From Paracoccaceae bacterium (lineage in GTDB: Bacteria > Pseudomonadota > Alphaproteobacteria > Rhodobacterales > Rhodobacteraceae): a stretch of DNA of 64,000 nt. The notes beneath the pieces are model-generated. The model searched no databases. It was not told where the DNA came from and saw only the letters and a list, made by a program, of their open reading frames with translations. Position 1 is the first letter of the stretch; each line of letters begins with the position of its first letter. Location of the stretch: the NCBI GenBank assembly GCA_020447005.1, contig JAGRDO010000006.1, positions 3,493 through 67,492 of the forward strand, given 5' to 3'. Below are positions 14,562 to 22,491 of this stretch, one piece after another. Position numbers and translations under genes: made by a program.

Positions 14562-15485
14562 TCAAATCCGCCTCAGCCAGTCGTTCCAGCGCGGATCGTC
14601 CATCACCGCGCGGGCGCGGGCGTATTTCCAGATTCCATATTTCTGATAATCGAAATCCCAGTCCGACAACTGGCGTTGCTGGACCGCCCAGCTTCCCCAT
14701 TTCATGTCGGCCACGGCGCGCTGCACCCAGACACGCGCCACCAGATCGGGGCGGGCGGTGCCATAGAATTGCTCGATCAGCGGCAGCATGTCTTCCTCGT
14801 CCACGAACACTTCGCCGACGAACACGCCAAGTTCATAGGCGCGTTCATTGTTCGAGGCGAATTCGAAGTCGATCAGCTTCATGTCATCGATACCGCCATC
14901 CGACATCCGCACCATGAAGTTGCCCGGCATCGGATCGTTGTGGCAGGGCGCGAGATCCAGCCCCGAGGCCATAAAGGCGGCCTTGGCCCGCCCGTATTGA
15001 TGCCGCAGCCAGGAAAAATCCGCCGGGCGGATCGCACCGACCTGTTCGCCCTGTTCGATATGTTCGTCGGTCATGTCAAAGACGGTCTTCGTCGCGGGCA
15101 GCCGGTCGCCCCCGTTAAAGCGCCCGTAAAGGCCGACCACCCCTTCCAGAAAATCGCGGCGCACGAAGTCGGCGCTGGTCGAGGCGCGGTAACCTTCGAG
15201 GAAGGTGAACATCTCGGCACCGACCTTCGGATCATAAAACTTGACCTGCGGCGAGATCCCCAGCGCCTCGGCCTGGGCAGCGGCCTTGTTCGACAGGTCG
15301 CGGTCGACGAAGTTTTCCGAGCCGACGCCGAAAACCTTCATCACGTATTTTCCGCCCTCATATTCCACCAGCCAGTTGGAGTTCAGCAGCCCGCCCACCA
15401 GCGGTCTTGCCCGCACCTTCGCGGCATCCCAGCCCGGAACGGCGGCCAGCGCGCGGTCCACCTGCTCTTTGTAAGTGTCAGACAT
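14562..15485 (-). CDS. APH/choline-kinase-family phosphotransferase, copy 1
   Basis: 307-aa small-molecule kinase of the protein-kinase-like APH/ChoK fold. The Brenner motif is CHNDPMPGNF (H182, D184, N189) and the metal-binding Asp is D206 in LIDFEFA; the N-lobe lysine is in YVMKVFGVGSENFVDR (K50). The FVDRDLSNKAAAQAEALGISP segment is typical of choline/ethanolamine kinase-like bacterial proteins. Expected to phosphorylate an amino alcohol with ATP in the cytoplasm. It follows copy 2 by 11 bp and precedes the SDR gene. Its product would be a logical substrate for the PLP enzyme at 6637-7917. Confidence 0.9.
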   Translation of the reverse strand: MSDTYKEQVDRALAAVPGWDAAKVRARPLVGGLLNSNWLVEYEGGKYVMKVFGVGSENFVDRDLSNKAAAQAEALGISPQVKFYDPKVGAEMFTFLEGYRASTSADFVRRDFLEGVVGLYGRFNGGDRLPATKTVFDMTDEHIEQGEQVGAIRPADFSWLRHQYGRAKAAFMASGLDLAPCHNDPMPGNFMVRMSDGGIDDMKLIDFEFASNNERAYELGVFVGEVFVDEEDMLPLIEQFYGTARPDLVARVWVQRAVADMKWGSWAVQQRQLSDWDFDYQKYGIWKYARARAVMDDPRWNDWLRRI

Positions 15486-15496
15486 CGGCCCCTCCC

Positions 15497-16435
15497 TCAG
15501 CGCAGGGTGCGCAGCCGGTCGCCGGCGAGCGACCGCTGCGCGTTCTGTTCAAAGCGCAGGTAGCGCCATGACGCATATTTCGCGAATTCGAGCGTTGGCC
15601 GGTCTGATCGCGTGGCAAGCCCGGTGGCGATCAGCCCCCAGCGCAGGTCATCGAGGATCCCGTAGGTCATCGCGCGCTGGAACAGCCCTTCATCGAAACG
15701 GCCGAACCATTCCTCGAACCCGGCGCGCGCCTCGGGTTCGCGCTCGTGCATTTCCATCAGATAGGTACCCGCATCCTCATAGGGGTCGCTATCGGCGGCC
15801 ATGTCGTAATCGAGAAGTTTCACCGCTTTGTCCGGTCCGACCATCAGATTGGCGGTGTTACCGTCGCGGTGGCAGGGCACCCGGTCGGCGCCCAGCGCCG
15901 AAAGCGCGGCTTCGGCCCTGTCGGCAAAGTCGAGAAAGGCCCCGGTGTTCTTCGGAAGAAGCGCCGATTTCAGATCGCGTGCATGGTCGTGAAGGCGACG
16001 GATATCGGCAAAGATATCGCCCGCCCTGCCAAGGGCCGGACCGGACTGAATGGCTTTCTTCGCGGCGATGATATTGGCGCGGGTCGTGGCGCAGGCATTG
16101 TCCTGCAAACCGCCCGCCCGCCAGCCTTGGTGAAGATCCTCCATGGCGAACATGCCGTCGGCCGGCCATTCGGCCAGAACCATCGGCCCCGCACCGGCTG
16201 CGGCGGCCTGACGAGCGGCGGCGATTGCGGCGGAGGGATCGACATAGAAGGCGGTATCGGGATGGTAGTGCTTGACGATGACGCTGCGCCCGCCGGCGCT
16301 TGCGCGCCAGACCGCGCCCTCGACGCCGCGCCATGCCGGAGAGGCCAGCACGGTCAGCGGCGATTCGCAGTTATCCACCGTTGCGCCAAGCAGTTCGCCC
16401 GCCCGCATCCGGACCTTGCCTTCGCGTTCATCCAT
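15497..16435 (-). CDS. APH/choline-kinase-family phosphotransferase, copy 2
   Basis: 312-aa kinase of the APH fold, clearly diverged from its neighbour. The N-lobe strand SVIVKHYHPDTAFYVDP contains Lys55; the catalytic loop is CHRDGNTANLMV (H189, D191, N196) and the metal ligand is D209 in LLDYDMAADSDPYED. The ATG at 16435 is used because the product then starts near the first predicted strand; another in-frame ATG is at 16462. It sits 23 bp after the amidase gene. Two adjacent, dissimilar kinases suggest two substrates, two stereoisomers, or a heteromeric enzyme. Confidence 0.87.
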   Translation of the reverse strand: MDEREGKVRMRAGELLGATVDNCESPLTVLASPAWRGVEGAVWRASAGGRSVIVKHYHPDTAFYVDPSAAIAAARQAAAAGAGPMVLAEWPADGMFAMEDLHQGWRAGGLQDNACATTRANIIAAKKAIQSGPALGRAGDIFADIRRLHDHARDLKSALLPKNTGAFLDFADRAEAALSALGADRVPCHRDGNTANLMVGPDKAVKLLDYDMAADSDPYEDAGTYLMEMHEREPEARAGFEEWFGRFDEGLFQRAMTYGILDDLRWGLIATGLATRSDRPTLEFAKYASWRYLRFEQNAQRSLAGDRLRTLR

Positions 16436-16458
16436 GATCCCGCCCTTTCCCCCTCCTG

Positions 16459-17847
16459 TCATGCGGCCGGCACGAGCGGCCAGTCTCGCAGCCCTTCGGA
16501 CCAGATCGCGTGCTCCAACGCCTCGGCCATCGCCAGCACCCGCAAGTCGTCGAACCGGCGTCCGACAATCTGGACACCAACCGGCAGACCGCGCGCATCG
16601 AAGCCGCCGCAGATCACGGCTGCCGGATGCCCGGACTGGTTGAATGGAGCGGTAAACGTGCAATGGCGCAAGGGCATTCCGTAGATCGGGCCGCGTTCCT
16701 CGGCCGGCCAGTTGACCAGCGGCATGACCGGCGTGAGGAGGAGATCGCAGCCCTCGAAAAACCGCGCCGTCTGGTTGACGCCCTTTTCCAGTTCCTTCTG
16801 CATCCGGTGCAGCCGGGCGCCGTCCCAGGCGCGCGCCTCGCCGAACCAGTCGCGCAATTCTTGCGGCGTCTCATCCCTGAGGTGGGGCGCCGCGCCGGTG
16901 TATTCGAGCCAGCCGCGCAGCTTGAAACTGTCATCCATCGGCAGATAGGCGTCGAAGTCATAGGGTGTGGCGACGGGAAGCAAGGGCCCAGCGAGGCCTT
17001 CAGCCGCCTTCAACGCGGCAGAGAACACGGTTTGAACCGCCGCCTCAACGGCAGGCCCAAAGCCGAAATCGGCACAAAAGCCGACGCGGGCGCCCGCCAG
17101 CGATGCCGCTTCGTGCGGCACCGGAACCGAAAACCGGTCTGCGTCGTCCAGCCCGCCCAGGACCCGAAGCATGAATGCAAGGTCGCGCGCCGAACGCGTC
17201 ATCGGCCCGGCGGACCGCACATCCGAAGCGGGCGTATGTGGTACCATGCCTTGCGTCGGTTTCAATGCCGCCACCCCGCAATGCGATGCCGGAAGCCGGA
17301 CCGAGCCGGCGATGTCAGAGCCGACCGACATCATCCCGATGCCCGCAGCCAGCGACGCGCCCGCCCCCGCGCTCGACCCGCCGGTGTTCCAGCCCAGGCC
17401 CCAGGGGTTGCGCACGACACCATGGGCGGAACTGACGCCCGAGCCTGAAAGGCCGTAGTCAGGCATGGTGCATTTACCGATGATGATCGCGCCCGCCGCT
17501 TTCAACCGCTGCGCGGGCGGCGCATCCACGGTGCCGACGACCCCGTCGCCATGGGCGGCCGACCCGTGCCGCCAGACCATGCCGACGGCATGAACGCTGT
17601 CCTTGATCGTGACGGGCACACCGTCCATCACGCCAATGGCCGCCCCGCGTGCATAACGGTCGCGCGCGGCAATGGCCGCCGCCATCGCGCCTTCGGCCTG
17701 AAGATCGTAAAGCGCGTTGATCCGGCCGTTCACCGCCGCGATCTGGGCGAAGGTCGCCTCCATCACCGCGACAGGGTCGGCAGAACCGTCACGATAAGCC
17801 CCGGTCAGCTCTGCGATCGTCAGGCGGCTGAGTGTCTTGATATCCAT
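16459..17847 (-). CDS. Amidase (amidase-signature family)
   Basis: 462-aa amide hydrolase with the full Ser-cisSer-Lys triad: Lys82 in VTIKDSVHAVG, Ser158 in TGGSSAGAGAS and nucleophile Ser182 in GSDIAGSVRLPA. It belongs with GatA-like stand-alone amidases and aryl/alkyl amidases; no GatB/GatC is nearby, so a tRNA role is unlikely. It lies between the ribose-type permease and the kinases, 4 bp after the former. A likely role is to free an amine or amino alcohol from an imported amide. Confidence 0.93.
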   Translation of the reverse strand: MDIKTLSRLTIAELTGAYRDGSADPVAVMEATFAQIAAVNGRINALYDLQAEGAMAAAIAARDRYARGAAIGVMDGVPVTIKDSVHAVGMVWRHGSAAHGDGVVGTVDAPPAQRLKAAGAIIIGKCTMPDYGLSGSGVSSAHGVVRNPWGLGWNTGGSSAGAGASLAAGIGMMSVGSDIAGSVRLPASHCGVAALKPTQGMVPHTPASDVRSAGPMTRSARDLAFMLRVLGGLDDADRFSVPVPHEAASLAGARVGFCADFGFGPAVEAAVQTVFSAALKAAEGLAGPLLPVATPYDFDAYLPMDDSFKLRGWLEYTGAAPHLRDETPQELRDWFGEARAWDGARLHRMQKELEKGVNQTARFFEGCDLLLTPVMPLVNWPAEERGPIYGMPLRHCTFTAPFNQSGHPAAVICGGFDARGLPVGVQIVGRRFDDLRVLAMAEALEHAIWSEGLRDWPLVPAA

Positions 17848-17851
17848 CCGC

Positions 17852-18823
17852 TCAGCCCCTTTCCCGGCGCAGCACGTCCAGGCCAGCCGCGAACAGCAGC
17901 ACGCAGCCGGTGATCATCAGGCTGAACTCGGTCGGCACGTTCATCAGGATCAGGCCGTTTTGCAGCATGCCGAGCAGCCAGAGCGCCAGCGCCACGCGCA
18001 GGACCGACCCCTTGCCGCCGGTGAAGGGTACGCCGCCCAAGAGGATCGCGGTCAGCACGGTGAGTTCGGCCCCGACGCCGAGCGTGCCCGAAGGCGCGCT
18101 GTTGATGCGCGCGATGGTCATCAGGGCGGCCGTTGCGGTGGCCAGACCCGTCGCAACGTAAAGCGCGACACCGATCAACCGGACCCGCACGCCAACCAGA
18201 AAGGCCGCCCGTTCGTTGATGCCGATGGCGACAATCTTGCGACCCACTGGCAGGTATCGCATGACGAAGACGCCAAGGACGATCACCGCGACCATGATCC
18301 AGGTCAGGAAGGGCACGCCCAGCCAGCGGCCATAGCCAAGGATGACGAAACTTTCCGGAAATCCGAAGACCGGGTTGGGCGCCAGCCACTGCGCCAGCCC
18401 CCGCATCAGCGTCAGCGAGCCGAGCGTCACGATGATCGGCGAAAAGCCAAGGACCGAAACCAGCGTACCGTTGACCACCCCGGCCGCTGCGCCGACGGCA
18501 AGCGTCAAGGCGACGGTCGTGGGCACGCCGAGGCTTTCAAAGCTAAGACCGGCGACGATACCGCACAGCGCCAGCATCGACCCGACGCTGAGATCGACCT
18601 TGCCGGCCATCAGCAGCATCGATGCGGGAATGCAGATCGTCATCAGCGCGGCGACCTGGATCGAGATGTTGATGGCGTTCTTGAAGCTGAAGAACACCGG
18701 CACGTTGACGTAGAAAAACAACGCCAGAAGGCAGATCGCCAGCGGCAGCGCCGCCGCCGTGGCCTGTTCGACCCAATCGACGGGCTTGCGGGGGGCCGCG
18801 TTGGTTGAGGCATTGTCGGTCAT
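17852..18823 (-). CDS. Ribose-type (CUT2) ABC transporter permease
   Basis: 323-aa inner-membrane permease of the RbsC/AraH family. After a cytoplasmic N-terminus, helices start near residue 26 (AAALPLAICLLALFFYV). Diagnostic segments are SMLLMAGKVDLSVGSMLALCGI, GVVNGTLVSVLGFSPIIVTLGSLTLMRGLA and INSAPSGTLGVGAELTVLTAILLGGVPFTGGKGS. It overlaps the ATPase gene by 4 bp. CUT2 systems carry monosaccharides, autoinducer-2 and also polyols. Confidence 0.94.
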   Translation of the reverse strand: MTDNASTNAAPRKPVDWVEQATAAALPLAICLLALFFYVNVPVFFSFKNAINISIQVAALMTICIPASMLLMAGKVDLSVGSMLALCGIVAGLSFESLGVPTTVALTLAVGAAAGVVNGTLVSVLGFSPIIVTLGSLTLMRGLAQWLAPNPVFGFPESFVILGYGRWLGVPFLTWIMVAVIVLGVFVMRYLPVGRKIVAIGINERAAFLVGVRVRLIGVALYVATGLATATAALMTIARINSAPSGTLGVGAELTVLTAILLGGVPFTGGKGSVLRVALALWLLGMLQNGLILMNVPTEFSLMITGCVLLFAAGLDVLRRERG

Positions 18824-20373
18824 AGGGGGCTGCTCGCTGTTGAAACATGCTGGGTTGCGGAACTCCGGCCGCCGCCAGCCATCTTGTGGGCAAGCTCGAC
18901 CAGCGTTCCCTCGGTAAAGGGCTTGTCGATCAGCGCGACCGGCGCGCCATAGGCCAGCACCAGCGCCCGGTCTGCCAGTTCGACGATTTCAGCCGGATCG
19001 GACGAACCGAATATCACGCAGGCGCCCCGGTCCATCGCAACGCGCAATGCCTCGTAAAGCTGGGCGCGCGCGCCGATATCGACACCCTGCGTCGGTTCGT
19101 CCAGAAGGATGATCTTGGCGGTATCGTCGCTGTCAAGCAGCCAGCGCCCCAGCACGATCTTCTGGGCGTTGCCGCCGCTGAAGTTCTCGATGTTAAGGCG
19201 CGGATCGGCGGGGTGTACCGAAAGGTCGCGGGCGACCCGATCAAAAAGCGCATCCTCTTTTCTCCGCGACCTGAGAAAACCGGGCAAAAGTCGCGTCCCA
19301 TGATGCGGCATCAGCAGGTTTTCCACTGCGTCGAGAGACTGGAAGACGCTTTGATCGCCCCGGTCGGACGCGACGAGCGATATGCCTCTGGCAAGCGCTT
19401 CGGCGGGCGTGCGGATATCCACCGGCTTGCCGCGAAGCAGCAGCTCGCCCGACTGCCGCGGCCGCGCGCCGAACAGACTTTCCAGCAGGTCGGTGCGGCC
19501 AGAACCTAGCAGCCCGTAGATACCGACGGCTTCGCCCGGGCGCAGCACCAGGTTCACCGGACCGGTATAGGGTGAACGGTAATCGCGAAGTTCCACCAGC
19601 GGGTCCCCCGGCAGGTCGTCCCGGCTGCGCACATGGGCGATACGTGCCGATGACGGCGCGATCGCTTCAGCCATGTCGGCGGTGGAAACCTCTGGTTTGG
19701 GTCTGCTCCAGACAATCCGGCCGTTGCGAAGGATCGTCACGCGGTCAGCGATTTCATCGACTTCGTCGAGAAGATGGGTGACATAGACCACACCCAGCCC
19801 CTCTGTCTTGGCGACATGGCGCACGACATCGTGGACGGCCGCGATTTCATGTTCGCCCAGCGCGGCGGTCGGCTCGTCCAAAATCAGAAGGCGAGGCCCG
19901 GTGTTCAGCGCCCGCGCGATCTCGACAATCTTGCGTTCGCCGGTTCCCAGCTGGCGCACCTGCATTCTGGGGTCGATCCGGACACCCAGGCGTTCCAGAA
20001 GCACCGCCGATTCCCGGACATGCCGGGCGGTATCGACCATGCCCATCCGCAGGCATTCGCGCCCCAGAAAGATATTGTCGGCAACTGTCAGATCCTCGAA
20101 GATCTGATAGTGCTGATAGATGATGCCGATCCCCATGTTCAGCGCGGTGCGGGGCGAAAGGCTTTCATAGTCGCCCCCCGCCACCTTGATATTTCCCTGG
20201 GTGGGCCGGACCGCGCCGCTGAGGCAGCCGAGAAAGGTCGATTTCCCGGCGCCGTTGGCGCCCAGAAATGCGTGGATCTCGCCAGCCCGAAAGGCGATGT
20301 CGATCCCCTTCAGGACTTCGATCCCGCCAAAGGACTTGTGCAGATCGACGACAGTGACCAGCGCGTCGCTCAT
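18820..20373 (-). CDS. Ribose-type ABC transporter double ATPase (RbsA family)
   Basis: 517-aa protein with two ATPase domains. The first has Walker A GANGAGKSTFLGCL, signature LGTGERKIVEIARAL and Walker B LLILDEPTAALGE. The second has a degenerate P-loop (GLLGSGRTDLLESL), signature FSGGNAQKIVLGRWLL and Walker B IILLDEPTQGVDIGARAQ, which is the normal RbsA pattern. I favour the ATG at 20373 over a GTG four codons earlier because the product then starts SDALVTVVDLHKSFGG as in relatives. Positioned 25 bp after the binding-protein gene. Confidence 0.93.
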   Translation of the reverse strand: MSDALVTVVDLHKSFGGIEVLKGIDIAFRAGEIHAFLGANGAGKSTFLGCLSGAVRPTQGNIKVAGGDYESLSPRTALNMGIGIIYQHYQIFEDLTVADNIFLGRECLRMGMVDTARHVRESAVLLERLGVRIDPRMQVRQLGTGERKIVEIARALNTGPRLLILDEPTAALGEHEIAAVHDVVRHVAKTEGLGVVYVTHLLDEVDEIADRVTILRNGRIVWSRPKPEVSTADMAEAIAPSSARIAHVRSRDDLPGDPLVELRDYRSPYTGPVNLVLRPGEAVGIYGLLGSGRTDLLESLFGARPRQSGELLLRGKPVDIRTPAEALARGISLVASDRGDQSVFQSLDAVENLLMPHHGTRLLPGFLRSRRKEDALFDRVARDLSVHPADPRLNIENFSGGNAQKIVLGRWLLDSDDTAKIILLDEPTQGVDIGARAQLYEALRVAMDRGACVIFGSSDPAEIVELADRALVLAYGAPVALIDKPFTEGTLVELAHKMAGGGRSSATQHVSTASSPL

Positions 20374-20398
20374 GGTTCGGCCCACCCCGAAAGTTAGC

Positions 20399-21430
20399 TT
20401 ATTCGTTGTAGTTGGCGATAAGCTGGTCGAGTTGTGCCTGATCCGCCTTCGAGGCCCAGACCGTCGGCGTCAGGGCAAAGGCCGGGCCATTGCCGTTGAT
20501 CGCGTTAAGTGCCTGGTCGACCACGTTGGCACCCAGTTCGTTGATCAGGATCGCGGATGAGCCGCGATAGGCGCCGCCTTCATTGGTTGCCGTCAAACCT
20601 TCCAGCGAACCGTCCTGGCCACCGATGAACATCTTGCTTTGGTCAATGCCCGCCACCTTGACTGCGCGATACGCACCGACTGCCGCATCGTCGTTCAGGC
20701 CGATGATGATCGAAAGGTCGGGATGTTGTGCAAGAACGGTTTCGGCGATCTGAAGCCCGGTGGTCTGGTCGGCTGAATCCTGCATCGTGACGATTTCGAT
20801 ACCGGCCGCGTCGAAGGCGGATTGCACTTCGGTCCAGCGCGGCGAAATCGATGGCAGGCCGGTCAGGGTCGTGACAAGCGCCTTGGGGTGCTCGATTCCG
20901 CTTTCCTTGGCCCAGGCGACGGCGGCATCTGCAATCAGTTTGCCCGATTGTGCATGGTTGAAGCCGACGAAGCCGTCGCTGCCATCCATTTCGCCAAGGT
21001 AGGTCAGCCATTTGATCCCGGCGGCCTTGGCCTGCCCCTGAAGCGGCGCCAGCGCCGCCGGGTCGATCGGCAAGACGACGATCGCGTCGACGCCAAGGGT
21101 GATCCAGCCCTGCACCGCGTTGATCTGCTGTTCGAGGTTGTTCGCCTGTGTGTTGTCATGCAGCACCGTAACGCAGCCGAGTTCGGCCGCGCGCTTATCG
21201 GCAAAATGGCGCACCTGACGCACGATCTGTGCTTCGGACACCGAATGGCTGTAGGCGATGGTATAGGTCTTGCCGCCTTCGCAGGCCGTCGAGGCCGCCG
21301 CGCGGATCTGATCGACGGTTACGGAAGCAATGTCGTCCTGCGCCATCGCGGCAAAGGGAAGCGCCGCGGAACAAACGCCGGCCAGAAGAGCGCGGCGCGA
21401 AATGAGCATGCAGTATTCTGTTAGGGCCAT
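20399..21430 (-). CDS. Ribose-type ABC transporter substrate-binding protein
   Basis: 343-aa periplasmic binding protein of the RbsB/peripla_BP_4 type. N-terminal ISRRALLAGVCSAALPFAAMA has a twin-arginine-like SRRALLA followed by an AMA cleavage site. Mature features include KTYTIAYSHSVSEAQIVRQV, VTVLHDNTQANNLEQQINAVQGWITLGVDAIVV (residues about 75-110) and IIIGLNDDAAVGAYRAV. The start at 21430 has GGGAGGA five bases upstream. First gene of the long operon and preceded by a pair of 14-bp operators. The ligand is unknown; linked genes suggest a polar amide or amino alcohol rather than a normal sugar. Confidence 0.92.
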   Translation of the reverse strand: MALTEYCMLISRRALLAGVCSAALPFAAMAQDDIASVTVDQIRAAASTACEGGKTYTIAYSHSVSEAQIVRQVRHFADKRAAELGCVTVLHDNTQANNLEQQINAVQGWITLGVDAIVVLPIDPAALAPLQGQAKAAGIKWLTYLGEMDGSDGFVGFNHAQSGKLIADAAVAWAKESGIEHPKALVTTLTGLPSISPRWTEVQSAFDAAGIEIVTMQDSADQTTGLQIAETVLAQHPDLSIIIGLNDDAAVGAYRAVKVAGIDQSKMFIGGQDGSLEGLTATNEGGAYRGSSAILINELGANVVDQALNAINGNGPAFALTPTVWASKADQAQLDQLIANYNE

Positions 21431-21466
21431 GGTTTCCTCCCAAAGGACACTGGCAGAGTTGGTAAC

Positions 21467-21502
21467 GCCCGATATCAGGCTTATTGTTGCCCGATTTCGG
21501 GC
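21467..21502. promoter_or_regulatory. Tandem 14-bp operators GCCCGATATCAGGC / GCCCGATTTCGGGC, 22 bp apart
   Basis: Two palindromes occupy 21467-21480 and 21489-21502 just upstream of the ribose-type operon. The second is perfect (GCCCGA-TT-TCGGGC). Start-to-start distance is 22 bp, about two helical turns. They resemble the sites before the BMC operon. The divergent DeoR gene at 21695 is the natural candidate to bind them. Confidence 0.65.
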
Positions 21503-21598
21503 ATATTGCTGATAGTATGCATCACCCTTGGTCAGTCAAGGGATTTTGCTTGGCGCGGCGATCTGGTTAACGTATTGGTTTTTTTATTACTTTTTTCG

Positions 21599-21616
21599 GG
21601 AGGGTTAAAATCCTCC
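21599..21616. promoter_or_regulatory. Near-palindrome GGAGGGTTAAAATCCTCC upstream of DeoR gene
   Basis: An 18-bp near-perfect palindrome follows a T-rich stretch (about 21580-21596) in the 264-bp gap before the DeoR gene. Possible autoregulatory site or promoter element; function unknown. Confidence 0.25.
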
Positions 21617-21694
21617 AGTCAGCACTTGATCTAGGGCAGCCAAAATGGCTGATTTCAGTCAGTACATACCTCGGAGCTGGTCAGAATCATCGCC

Positions 21695-22462
21695 ATGACC
21701 GTGTCGCAGCCAAAGAAGAAACGCCGCCAGGAAGTGATCGTGAAAGAGCTGCTGCTTCACCCGCAGCTCAAGGTCCATGAACTGGCCGATCGTCTGGTCG
21801 TGTCGCAGGAAACCATCCGCCGCGATCTGACCGCGCTTGCCAACGAAGGCAGGCTGGAACGGACTTTCGGCGGCGCCGTCAGCATTGCCACCACGGTGCC
21901 GGGCATCAACGAACGCAGGAAACTGATGGTCGAAGAGCGCGACCGGATTTCGGCCTGCGCGGCAGCACTGATAGAGCCGAACGACGTGATCATGGTCGGG
22001 GGTGGTTCGACCACCTTGAGGTTCGCGCTGAAACTCGCGTCGCTGGAGTTTCCCTTTACCGTGGTGACGCATTCCCTGCCGCTCGCGATGACGGTCGGGC
22101 TGAACCGGAACGCCCATGTCGAACTGCTTCCCGGCCGCCTGAATCCCGATGAGGGGCTGACAGCCGGGATCAACGCCATCTATGCGATGAACAGTTTTTC
22201 CGCGCATAAGGCATTCGTCGGCGCATCGGGTATCAACGATCTGGGCCTGCACGCCCTGCTCGAACCCGGCGAAGTCTACCGGACGATGATCAACGCGGCG
22301 CAACGCAGTTTCGTGCTTGCCGACAGTTCGAAATTCGGCGCGCGCGCATTGTCGCGCTATCAGAACTGGGCGGCGGGGATGACATTGATTACCGACACCG
22401 CCCCCGCGCCGGACCTTGTCGCCGCCATCGAGGCCGCGGGGGCAATTCTGACGATTGCCTGA
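21695..22462 (+). CDS. DeoR-family regulator divergent from ribose-type operon
   Basis: 255-aa DeoR-family regulator. HTH at about 22-58 (ADRLVVSQETIRRDLTALANEG) with ERTFGGAVSIA wing; sensor motifs IMVGGGSTTLRFALKLA, FVGASGINDLG and FVLADSSKFGARAL are intact. The recognition residues ETIRRDLT are the same as in the BMC-linked DeoR at 8087, consistent with the similar operators at both promoters. It likely represses or tunes the 21430-8902 operon. The upstream region lacks a strong ribosome-binding site, so translation may be weak. Confidence 0.93.
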   Translation: MTVSQPKKKRRQEVIVKELLLHPQLKVHELADRLVVSQETIRRDLTALANEGRLERTFGGAVSIATTVPGINERRKLMVEERDRISACAAALIEPNDVIMVGGGSTTLRFALKLASLEFPFTVVTHSLPLAMTVGLNRNAHVELLPGRLNPDEGLTAGINAIYAMNSFSAHKAFVGASGINDLGLHALLEPGEVYRTMINAAQRSFVLADSSKFGARALSRYQNWAAGMTLITDTAPAPDLVAAIEAAGAILTIA

Positions 22463-22491
22463 CCCGAACACGGCCGCGCCGGGCCCCTGCC

